NCBI RefSeq assembly: GCF_900116175.1
Contig: NZ_FPCH01000002.1
Coordinates: forward strand, 558,001-622,000
Direction: 5' to 3'
DNA: 64,000 nucleotides
Origin: Hyphomicrobium facile
Lineage (GTDB): Bacteria > Pseudomonadota > Alphaproteobacteria > Rhizobiales > Hyphomicrobiaceae
In this document: one piece after another, positions 55,186 through 63,080 of the stretch
Layout of the letters: the number at the start of each line of letters is the position of its first letter
Position numbering within the stretch: the first letter of the stretch is position 1
Notes under the pieces: model-generated
What the model was told of the DNA's origin: nothing
What the model saw: only the letters and a program-made list of their open reading frames with translations
Database searches by the model: none
Program-made: the position numbers and the translations under genes

Positions 55186-55748
55186 ATACAGAGTCCGGCC
55201 GATCGATGAGTTTGGTTATTCCTATAAGACGTTTTCTTGACATTCCCTCAGCAGCAATGACGGTCTGCCTTGCGACTTCCCATCCGCCCGACGATAGCAA
55301 TCTTCCGACCCGCCGTCGCCCCAATTGCGTTGGAGATGGTTGTCGAATGTCTTGTAGGTTTTTGCAGACGGCGGCGGCGTCAGATCCGCCAAGTTGCCAA
55401 TCCAGCAGGCATCAGGCCACCAAATCCTATTCAGCGATACGCTCGCGAATCCAGTCGATGATTTGAAGTCTGATGATGGAACGAGAAATCCCGCTCCTTA
55501 TTCTTCCAAACGCTTTTGCGGATTTCCTCTCCTCGTCGGCAGTTAGCAGCAAAAAGAATGAAGAAATGACTGTAAGCCCAATTTGCGGCGCCAAAGCGCC
55601 ATTTCCTTCTGGAAAGTTAATTGCCCCAATGTCTGATCCTGGGCAGGGAATTCCAGTTTTTTAAGGGGCGGAGCCGGCAAGCGTCGCGGCATTACGGTGC
55701 GGTGAATAGCCGGTGCGATATGCAATGCCTAAAAGCAAAACCGGCGCG
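55186..55748. other. 563-bp intergenic region
   Basis: It separates two minus-strand operons and should hold the promoter of the GT4-PhyH operon near 55190-55300. A minus-strand frame of about 78 codons (55427 to about 55662) is open and protein-like but has no start codon. It may be a remnant of a gene. Other short frames look accidental. Confidence 0.4.
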
Positions 55749-56882
55749 TTACGGCTCGACGTAGCGCCATAGTCCCGCGGCCCACATCGAGCCGACGAAG
55801 ATGTTGTGCGTGCCGTCGGACGTGACCGCGACGCTGTTCGGGCCCCAGACGAGGCCCTCGGGCAGCGCCGTTTCCTTGGTCCAGGTGCCAGGATCGCCTG
55901 GCTGCGGTGCCATCTGCAGCTGTGGACCTCCCTCCTTGAGCCCACAGCTTGCACATGCCCAGCCCCACATGGCGTAGAGATTCTTCGCCGAGCCCCAAAC
56001 GATGGCGGCGTCACCACTGGCAACGCGCGTCCAGTTGGCGCCGAGATCGACGCTGCGATAGACGCCGTAGCCCGCGGACGGCCGCCAGCCACCGATGAGC
56101 AGCGTTCGGCCCGTCTGGTGGAGCTGTGAACCACCGTGCGGATGCGTCAAGCCTTCGATGCCCTTGGGCGTCGTCCAGGTCGCGCCGCCGTCACTGGTCA
56201 TAACGGCCGAGCCGCGGTCCTGCGGGATGGCGAACCAAGTCTTGCGTGTCGTCGCAGCGTCCCCCGTCTCGACGAAGAACGGGAACCACGATACGCCGCC
56301 CGTTGGCCAACCGGCGCCTGACACGAACCTCCATGTTTCGCCGCCGTCCGTCGACTCCGCGAGGCGGTCAGCTTCATGGAAACCCGTGATCAGGTGTGAC
56401 GGATCGTGGGGGTCGACGACGATCGAGTAGAAGCTTGGATCGTATTTTTCCGGCAGCGATCCCGTGAGCCCAAATGTCAGGCCGCCGTCGATCGACTTGA
56501 ACACTTTCTGATCGCCATGGACGTTCGCCATCCACAGCGTCGCGGGTGTCGTGCCCGCTACAGCCAGCACATGGCCAAGCGCCAGATACGGCGGGTTGGG
56601 CCGGCTGGGAAGCTGCGCCCAGGTCTTACCATAGTCCGTCGATTTCCAGATCGATCCATAGCCGCCGACGTAAAGATCGCTCGGCCGCGCGGGATCGACC
56701 ACGATGTTGCCCACACCGAAGCCGTCGGTCCCTGTGAACAGCGATGCCGGCATCTCCGGCGAAGTCACATTCTCCCAGACGCCGCGCGCGGTCTGCGACT
56801 TCCCCTGACACGCGGTGACCCCGAAACAAATGAAGAGAATTGCCAGCCGCTGGATCAGGCGAGCAAATCGGTAATTGGCCAT
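55749..56882 (-). CDS. Asp-box (BNR/sortilin-like) beta-propeller lipoprotein, copy 2
   Basis: 377 residues from ATG 56882, chosen because GGAGAG lies just upstream and because it places a lipobox (VTAC, Cys25) after a hydrophobic stretch. The mature protein is a beta-propeller with Asp boxes: KSTDYGKTW, KSIDGGLTF, ESTDGGETW, TSDGGATW, RSVDLGANW. It is a paralogue of the protein at 21187, without that copy's Ig-like domain. Members of this fold bind or cut glycans, but I see no catalytic set. It follows GtrA by 71 bp at the end of the operon GT39-UbiA-HAD-GtrA-BNR. A role in binding or accepting the glycan made by this operon is possible. Confidence 0.88.
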   Translation of the reverse strand: MANYRFARLIQRLAILFICFGVTACQGKSQTARGVWENVTSPEMPASLFTGTDGFGVGNIVVDPARPSDLYVGGYGSIWKSTDYGKTWAQLPSRPNPPYLALGHVLAVAGTTPATLWMANVHGDQKVFKSIDGGLTFGLTGSLPEKYDPSFYSIVVDPHDPSHLITGFHEADRLAESTDGGETWRFVSGAGWPTGGVSWFPFFVETGDAATTRKTWFAIPQDRGSAVMTSDGGATWTTPKGIEGLTHPHGGSQLHQTGRTLLIGGWRPSAGYGVYRSVDLGANWTRVASGDAAIVWGSAKNLYAMWGWACASCGLKEGGPQLQMAPQPGDPGTWTKETALPEGLVWGPNSVAVTSDGTHNIFVGSMWAAGLWRYVEP

Positions 56883-56953
56883 TTTGCTCTCCAAGAAGCG
56901 GACCATGAGTACGTGCTTCGATAGAACGTAGTTCTCGATCGTGACGAGAGCAA

Positions 56954-57346
56954 TCAAGGCGCCGGGCCTAAGCCTCGAGGCGGCGCTCTGAAAACCCAAA
57001 GCAGATTGATGAAAAAATTGATGACGAACGCGGTACCGATGCCGATCACTTTAGAGGGCATCGGCGCGATGCCGATCATCGTGGCGCAGATCACCGTAAC
57101 GCCGACGTTGATGGAAAGACCGGCGGCGGCGCCAAGCAGAAACTGCAGGAATCTGCCTCTGCTTGCGGCCTGCTCGAAGACAAACCGGCTCGTCAGGTGA
57201 TAATTGACGAACGCGGCGATGAGCCAGCCGAGGCTTGCGGCAATTGCGATCGGAAGTCCTGCATTCAGCAGAACGTGAAAACCGGAAACGTCGACGATGG
57301 CTGCGACCCCTCCGGTTCCGATATAGCGCACGAATTTGGAGATCAT
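56954..57346 (-). CDS. GtrA-family membrane protein
   Basis: 130 residues with four membrane helices, typical of GtrA proteins (FVRYIGTGGVAAIVDVSGFHVLL, then NYHLTSRFVFE, TAFVINFFINLLWVF). GtrA relatives are linked to moving or anchoring polyprenyl-phosphate sugars; the mycobacterial member Rv3789 sits in the arabinose-donor pathway. The start overlaps the HAD gene stop by 4 bp (ATGA). Confidence 0.92.
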   Translation of the reverse strand: MISKFVRYIGTGGVAAIVDVSGFHVLLNAGLPIAIAASLGWLIAAFVNYHLTSRFVFEQAASRGRFLQFLLGAAAGLSINVGVTVICATMIGIAPMPSKVIGIGTAFVINFFINLLWVFRAPPRGLGPAP

Positions 57347-58044
57347 CCCGACGGCCGATCGAAAAGAGGTGCGAACAGCGCATCCGAGTACGTCGAGAAG
57401 CGGAGCCAGCCGTCGAGCGGCCGGGCGGAACGGATAAGGGCCGTCGCTCCGGCGCGGCGTGCCGCTGCGCCATCTCTCTCGATCCGGTCGCCGATGAGGA
57501 TCGTCTCGGCGGGGCTTGCTCCAGCCGCTTTCATGAGCACTTCGAGGCCCCGAGGATGTGGTTTAAGGATTCCGACATTGGCATCGCCCGCCGCAACCAC
57601 GTGGTCAGCAGTAAGCTCCATCGCGCTCAGTTTGCTGATCGCAGGATAGTCCGAGAGGATCCCGATTGTCTTCCCCTTGAGATTCAATGCTGAGAACAAC
57701 TCGACAATGTTCGGATAGCGACAGGCGCGAATGTGTGCGAGGGGGCGCTTCTCTATCCACTCGGCGACGATGGCGCGGACCGTTTCCGGGGCGACCCCGT
57801 TCGCCTCCGCCGTACGAGCGACCAAGACGTCATCGAAGCCGTCGATTTCATCATCGCCTATGCTCTCACGAAGCCGGCGATACGCGTGAAGGACGCGCAA
57901 TGCCTTCAGGCTTCGCGTCTCAACCACGTTGCCAGCGATCTCGCGTAACATGCGCAAGCTCATAGCCCTCTGGTCGTATAAAGTTCCATCGACGTCGAAG
58001 GCGACGAGACGGATAGAACTCCAGTCGATCTTTGCGTCCATCAT
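57343..58044 (-). CDS. HAD-superfamily phosphatase
   Basis: 233 residues from ATG 58044, overlapping the UbiA stop as ATGA. The HAD motifs are clear: VAFDVDGTLYD (nucleophile Asp and general acid), ILSDYPA with the Ser, a lysine at LKPHPRG, and LIGDRIERD. Upstream residues of the longer open frame look non-coding. Placed between a phosphoribosyltransferase-like UbiA and GtrA, it is a good candidate for removing the 5-phosphate from a polyprenyl-phosphoryl-phosphoribose, a step otherwise done by a PAP2-type enzyme in mycobacteria. This is inferred from context. Confidence 0.88.
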   Translation of the reverse strand: MMDAKIDWSSIRLVAFDVDGTLYDQRAMSLRMLREIAGNVVETRSLKALRVLHAYRRLRESIGDDEIDGFDDVLVARTAEANGVAPETVRAIVAEWIEKRPLAHIRACRYPNIVELFSALNLKGKTIGILSDYPAISKLSAMELTADHVVAAGDANVGILKPHPRGLEVLMKAAGASPAETILIGDRIERDGAAARRAGATALIRSARPLDGWLRFSTYSDALFAPLFDRPSG

Positions 58045-59024
58045 TGCAGCGTGATGTAGCGCTGTTGGGCGAGTTCTTCGAGGAACGGGATGTCGACAAA
58101 GCTCGTGAATACGAACATTGCGACCAGGGCCAATACGATCGCAATCAGGCCGGACTCCCGGAAAAGCTTTTCGGGCTTTTGAGCCGACGATCCCGGCAGG
58201 GTCGACATGGAGAGATAGGTTGTGAACAGCAGCACGACGATCGGGACGATGAGCACGAATTCGATGCGGTACTTCACAAGGAAGACGGTCAGAAAGAAGA
58301 CCGAGAGCAACGAATAGGCGAAGCAAGAGGCGGTCAGCAATACTTCTGTATACTGAGCGAAGCTCGCACGATAGCGCACCAGGAGATTGACGCCGTGAGA
58401 CGCGACGATTTCGCGATACTCGGAGAGGCGTTTCGCGGCCATGAGGAAGGCACCGCCGAACCAATACGACAGGATGATCGATCCCGGAGGCAGCGACGTC
58501 GGATCGATGATCGCCCAACCGATCACGAGACGGATGGGATTGTTGATCGATTCCGAAATCACATCGAGGTAGGCTTTATCTTTGCTTCTGAAAGGAGCGA
58601 CATTGTAGACGATCCCCTGCAGAGCAAAGAGGCAAGCGACAAAGAACATGAGCTGGCTCGACAGCGCCGCGCAAGTGAGGCCGACCGTGACGAGGAGAGC
58701 CCATTCGACAGCGACGAGCTGGCCGCTCATGGCGCTTTGCACGGCCGAACGCTTCGACTTGTCCGGGTGGTGCTTGTCGAAATCGCGATCCAGCCACTCG
58801 TTGATGACGTAGTTGGCCGAGGCGATGCAGATCGCGGTCGCAAAACCGAGCACCAGGGACAGGAGAAGGTGATCTGTCCGGACTCCTCGCAGCAAGTACG
58901 CAAGAATGATGCCCGGCACGATGAAGATGTGCTTGGTGCTATGATCGAGCCGAGCGATCGCAAGGTATTCCCTGAAACCGGCCCGTTGCGGCGCGTCAAC
59001 CGGTGAGCTTTCCGACAAGATCAT
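58041..59024 (-). CDS. UbiA-family polyprenyl-phosphate transferase (DPPR-synthase-like), copy 2
   Basis: 327 residues from ATG 59024 (MILSESSPVDAPQRAG), with GGAAAG about 10 bp upstream. It has nine or so helices. The first Asp-rich motif reads NYVINEWLDRDFDKHHPDKSKR; compared with copy 1 the aspartates are shifted (INEWLDRDFD), but the His-Pro-x-Lys element is kept. The second motif region near SKDKAYLDVISESINNPIRL differs from copy 1's DPIVF-type motif, so the substrate may differ. It is followed by the HAD phosphatase (4-bp overlap) and preceded by a GT39-like enzyme. A lipid-linked pentose precursor is the likely product. Confidence 0.87.
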   Translation of the reverse strand: MILSESSPVDAPQRAGFREYLAIARLDHSTKHIFIVPGIILAYLLRGVRTDHLLLSLVLGFATAICIASANYVINEWLDRDFDKHHPDKSKRSAVQSAMSGQLVAVEWALLVTVGLTCAALSSQLMFFVACLFALQGIVYNVAPFRSKDKAYLDVISESINNPIRLVIGWAIIDPTSLPPGSIILSYWFGGAFLMAAKRLSEYREIVASHGVNLLVRYRASFAQYTEVLLTASCFAYSLLSVFFLTVFLVKYRIEFVLIVPIVVLLFTTYLSMSTLPGSSAQKPEKLFRESGLIAIVLALVAMFVFTSFVDIPFLEELAQQRYITLQ

Positions 59025-59079
59025 GGATTGACAACTTTCCTTTCGTGCGCCGCTGAAGCCGATGACTGCCGTCATCGCG

Positions 59080-60357
59080 TCAGGCCAACGCCTCGGATGA
59101 TCTAGGTCTTGAAGTGACAGTGCCTCGCCGGCTCAAGAGAGTGTCGACTCCGAACGCCGCCATAATCGTCAGCAACGGCAGTATCGGTACTGAATAGCGC
59201 CCCAAAGGTATCAACGTCGCCACGAACACGTTCATGACAACGATCGGAACCCAAAGCAGCCAGGCCGGCCGGCCTTCGCTGTGGGACCTCCGCCAACCGA
59301 TGAACGCAAGCAGCCAGCCGATGATGGCCAAAGCGGCGGGCACCAGCGAATTCGGCAAGGATGTCATCTCGTACCAGAACGTGAAAAGTCCGACGGAGAT
59401 CTTGCGGGCCGTGTCGAGGGGCTGGGTTGCAATCATATGCTTCACGACACGCTTGTTATTCTCCTCGTCGACAACCTCGTCGGCTTCCCATGTGGTTCCG
59501 GCGTCGCGGGCGATTTGCTCGAACCACGCGTTCGACTCGTTTTCGGCGTCGGTGAACGGAGGCTTTTGCAGCGTGGCGAACTCCATGCGCGTGAAGATGT
59601 AACCACGCAGGAAAGAGTCACTGAACCCCGGCGTCAGCAGAACAAACTTGCCCCCCGTAACTTGATAGTTCCGGTACGTCCAAGGTGCCAGAAGAAGCGC
59701 CATCGTCACAAAAATGGCGCCGACAGCCACGACTTCTTTCACCGAACGCCGCTTGATGGCGAATACCAAGCTGATGATGCCGAAGACGGCTACGAGGGGT
59801 AGAATCACCCCCTTCGTCAGCGTCCCGATCATGCCAACTGCACCGAGCAGGATACCGTTCACCACGGTTGGGTGTTCGTGAAAGCGAACGGATAGCCAGA
59901 CCATTAACACGCATAGGAACGTTACGAGCGTTTCCATATGCAGGTCTGCCACGTAGCGCAAAAGCATTGGATGCAGAGCGCAAATCAGGCCGGCCAGCAA
60001 TCCCGTTCGCGCGTTGTAGAGACGCTTGCCGAGCGAAAATGCGAGCAAGCACGTGCCCAGGTGCAGGAGACACTGCAGGAGCACGACCGTGAAATTGCTG
60101 CCGCCAAGCCGATAGACGACAGCGATGGCCTCCACGTAAAGCGAGGCGCCCCTGCGGGTCAATTTCGTGAACCCATGGTCGACAAGCGCGCGCGCGTATT
60201 CGCCATACTGATATGGGTCGCCAGCATTCGCGACAAAGGTTTGCAGGCGGAAGATGCCGAAGGCCATGGCCAGCGACGCAGCCAGCGCAACGACGGCAAT
60301 GATGAATGGGTAATTGGCGTACAGGGGCCGGGTGTTCGTCGTGGCTATCATATCCAT
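59080..60357 (-). CDS. ArnT/PMT-like glycosyltransferase, GT39/GT83 type (GT-C)
   Basis: A 425-residue polytopic membrane enzyme with about eleven helices. GDPYQYGEYARALVDHGF at the first periplasmic loop and YVADLHMETL carry the acidic residues typical of GT-C enzymes that use polyprenyl-phosphate sugars. NARTGLLAGLICALHP is also typical. I start it at ATG 60357; the frame is open to 60426. It is the first gene of the operon with UbiA, HAD and GtrA, so it probably transfers the sugar that they make, on the periplasmic face. Confidence 0.88.
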   Translation of the reverse strand: MDMIATTNTRPLYANYPFIIAVVALAASLAMAFGIFRLQTFVANAGDPYQYGEYARALVDHGFTKLTRRGASLYVEAIAVVYRLGGSNFTVVLLQCLLHLGTCLLAFSLGKRLYNARTGLLAGLICALHPMLLRYVADLHMETLVTFLCVLMVWLSVRFHEHPTVVNGILLGAVGMIGTLTKGVILPLVAVFGIISLVFAIKRRSVKEVVAVGAIFVTMALLLAPWTYRNYQVTGGKFVLLTPGFSDSFLRGYIFTRMEFATLQKPPFTDAENESNAWFEQIARDAGTTWEADEVVDEENNKRVVKHMIATQPLDTARKISVGLFTFWYEMTSLPNSLVPAALAIIGWLLAFIGWRRSHSEGRPAWLLWVPIVVMNVFVATLIPLGRYSVPILPLLTIMAAFGVDTLLSRRGTVTSRPRSSEALA

Positions 60358-60766
60358 TTCGATGTTTCGACGATGCGTATGACCTCTGATGTCCGATACG
60401 TTTCCGGATCCTAAGACATCCGCCAACTTAAGGTCCCTTTGTCACAAGAATGAAACGCTTGCTAAGCGGGGCATTCATGAGCAATGCCCGCGACGGCTGC
60501 CCGTTTCTCAGCTCCGTTGATTATATAGGCCACGCGCTAGGCTATCGCCCGAGCAAAAGTGCAATAGCGTAAATAATTGTTCAGATTCAAACCCAATCGG
60601 CTCATTGCCAAATGGCCAGTAAAAACGCGCAAATGACTGCTCGAATTCACGGGCGCAACATCATTTACTTTGGCGATAAGACACGCAGATCCGCGTGTAT
60701 AGACAATCGCCGCGGATCGCGCCGTTTACAATACGAGCGGACGACATGAGCGGAAGATGGGCAGAG
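60358..60766. other. 409-bp intergenic region
   Basis: It lies between two minus-strand genes and should carry the promoter of the GT39-UbiA-HAD-GtrA-BNR operon near 60430-60640, which is AT-rich. No gene is seen. Confidence 0.5.
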
Positions 60767-61978
60767 TCAGCTCCGATCGGTCCTGACCCAGGTTGTAGCT
60801 CGGCTTCCCGTCAAAATGCGGACGTACTGGATCAGCTTCGAGTAAACGTAAGGAATTATCGACAGCAACGATCTCGGCGGCAACGCATCGCGGCCGTAGC
60901 GGAACCAGGCAATCACGATGCTCAGTGTCAGGGCCGCAACGGCAATGCAACTGATGTAAAAAGGAACGGCTGATTGGCCCGATGCGGCTGCCGTTGCGGT
61001 GATCGCGAAAACCGCCGACACCAATAGAGCGAGAAGGAAAATGGGCGGCACGGCCAAGTCCAGGGCCATCGCCATCAATCGCAAATCACGGCGAGAAATT
61101 GCTGACCACAAAACGCGTGGAACGGTCGAGAAAATCAGCTCCCGGTGGCCCTGCTCCCAACGCTGCTGTTGCGTATTGCGTCCCTGTGACGACGCAGCGA
61201 AGTGGCTTGTTACAACGGCCGACGGACAAAATAGCGGTAAGTGGCCTTTTAATGCGAGGTCGAGCCCGAGCTTCAGATCCTCGGTCAACGCGCCGGTTGC
61301 GAGATTGGCCGAGTTCAACGCGCTCCACGGAAATGCCATGCCTGTGCCCACCAACTGACACGGCAGACCGAGGTTCGCGAGACCAAGTGGACGCACCCAG
61401 TTCTTCAAGCGCCACGTAAATTCCGATACTTGATCGTTGACGGATGAATCATCCGGCGCATGCATCAGATAAAGGGCTTGAATTGGCCGGCCGGTCGAGA
61501 CTGCACGTTCGGCCAGAATATCGACGACGCCCTTTTCCAGACGACAGTCTGCATCGACTACAATCACGACCTCGGGGGCTGCCGCTCCGAGATGGCGAAT
61601 TCCATAGTCAAGCGCGTGGCCTTTTCCGCGGTTTTTGTCGTCTTGACGTTCGATGACTTCAGCCCCTGCCGAACGAGCGACCGCAGCCGTATCATCCGAA
61701 CAATTGTCTGCGACGACCAGCAGGCGATTGCGCGGGCCGATCTCAGCCAAAATGTCAGTCAATGTCGGAAGAATGTTCGTTCCCTCATTGTGAGCGGGAA
61801 CGAGTACGGCCAGAGAAGGGCTAATGGAATTGGGTTTGCGCTCGGCATTTCTTCTCGGAATGGCCGCGAGAACTTCGGTCAGAAGAACAAGGACGGGAAT
61901 GCTTACGAGCAACGCAATCGCGCCTAAGGCTCCCGAAACCAACGCATTGGCGGCTACAGACATTTCGGGAAAAACCAT
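60767..61978 (-). CDS. membrane-bound GT2-family glycosyltransferase
   Basis: A 403-residue enzyme with an N-terminal helix (residues 10-35), a GT-A domain and two or three C-terminal helices. LAVLVPAHNEGTNILPTL, VVADNCSDDTAAVAR, VIVVDADCRLEKG (DxD) and QQQRWEQGH (QxxRW) are the motifs of processive or exopolysaccharide GT2 enzymes such as ExoO/CpsE types. The likely start is ATG 61978, next to a TTG. Its acceptor is unknown. It lies 69 bp after the WecG-like gene on the same strand. Confidence 0.9.
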   Translation of the reverse strand: MVFPEMSVAANALVSGALGAIALLVSIPVLVLLTEVLAAIPRRNAERKPNSISPSLAVLVPAHNEGTNILPTLTDILAEIGPRNRLLVVADNCSDDTAAVARSAGAEVIERQDDKNRGKGHALDYGIRHLGAAAPEVVIVVDADCRLEKGVVDILAERAVSTGRPIQALYLMHAPDDSSVNDQVSEFTWRLKNWVRPLGLANLGLPCQLVGTGMAFPWSALNSANLATGALTEDLKLGLDLALKGHLPLFCPSAVVTSHFAASSQGRNTQQQRWEQGHRELIFSTVPRVLWSAISRRDLRLMAMALDLAVPPIFLLALLVSAVFAITATAAASGQSAVPFYISCIAVAALTLSIVIAWFRYGRDALPPRSLLSIIPYVYSKLIQYVRILTGSRATTWVRTDRS

Positions 61979-62047
61979 CAAGCGCTATTCATTCACAAAG
62001 CCAGTGTACATATTATTTGCAAAGAGCCTAGAGCGAACGTTTCGCAA

Positions 62048-62800
62048 TCATGAGCGAAATCGCGGACTCATCATTTGCGCGACGACGAGGCCGAATATTT
62101 TCGGGCATTTAACCAGGTATCGCTTCGCGAGGCGCTTGGGATCCGATAACAGGCGATGCGCCCATTCGAGCCCCCAATGCTGAACCCATAACGGCGCCCT
62201 CTGCTGTTTCCCGGTGAGAAAATCGATCGAAGCACCGATGCAAAGAGCCACTCCCCTCGCCTCCGGATTCTTAAGGAGCCGGTACGCCAAAATCTCCTGT
62301 TGCGGCGATCCAATAGCCAAGAACGTGATGTTCGCGCCGACACCCAATATGAACGCGATGCACTTCTCCACCTCGGCGTCGGAGGCAATGAAGCCCATCG
62401 GCGGCGTGTACGAGGCAATTTCGAGGCCGGGAAAACGACGGCCGACAATGGCGCAGTCCGAAGCGCTCGGCCCGACAATTGCGATTTTCCGTCCAAGTTC
62501 GGATGCTCGCGCTAAAAGGCCGGCGGTCAGATCGCTGCCTGTTACGACATCGAGCTTCGCCCCGCACAATCTGGCCAATTTCCCGAGCACGCGGCTATCG
62601 CAATAGGTTCGCCATGCCGCGGCATATTTGGCCCTTAGTACTTCTCCCTGCTCGTGAATTTCGACGACATGCTGCACATTCGGCGTCACGACGTATATGA
62701 ACGGCGTTGCATTGGCGCCCAATATTTCTTCGATTGCGGTCTCGGTCGAACCACCGTCGAATTGGAGACCGAGAAAAGCCGCTCTGTTGGGCGCCGCCAT
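62048..62800 (-). CDS. WecG/TagA/CpsF-family glycosyltransferase
   Basis: 250 residues from ATG 62800, chosen because GGGGGAG lies 4 bp upstream. It has VVTPNVQHVVEI (family T-P-N), RTYCDSRVLGKLARL, VTGSDLTAGLL and FLAIGSPQQEILAYRL, followed by the C-terminal GASIDFLTGKQQRAPLWVQ and W-GLEWAHRLL. These enzymes transfer ManNAc-type or related sugars to a lipid-linked acceptor. It probably adds a sugar to the growing repeat unit. Confidence 0.93.
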   Translation of the reverse strand: MAAPNRAAFLGLQFDGGSTETAIEEILGANATPFIYVVTPNVQHVVEIHEQGEVLRAKYAAAWRTYCDSRVLGKLARLCGAKLDVVTGSDLTAGLLARASELGRKIAIVGPSASDCAIVGRRFPGLEIASYTPPMGFIASDAEVEKCIAFILGVGANITFLAIGSPQQEILAYRLLKNPEARGVALCIGASIDFLTGKQQRAPLWVQHWGLEWAHRLLSDPKRLAKRYLVKCPKIFGLVVAQMMSPRFRS

Positions 62801-63080
62801 ACGTCTCCCCCACACGACGAATCGGTTATTTCTTCGCCTTTTCCCGACAAATTAACAAGAAGAAGATGGCTTTAAAATTGGCGACTTGCGCGACAGGTTA
62901 ATTGGCCCCCGATGCCGGGCAATCCCGTTCGACATGAGGCTGCCGCAATAGAAGCGGCGTTTACGGAGCAAATGCCGGGCGGTTCGGATGTTTTTTGAGG
63001 GTTTATAGAGCGATCGCGCGCTATTTTCGTTTGGCGTCGCAACTCGGCGGATTGATCCGTGCCGGCGCGGCCATAAGATC

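Noticed and set aside
58045-58518. N-terminal extension of the HAD phosphatase
   Set aside because: It lies fully inside the UbiA gene in another frame; ATG 58044 just before the HAD motif and the ATGA overlap fit better.
58032-59006. 324-codon plus-strand frame opposite UbiA copy 2
   Set aside because: It is rich in charged residues without any motif; the minus strand encodes a clear membrane enzyme.
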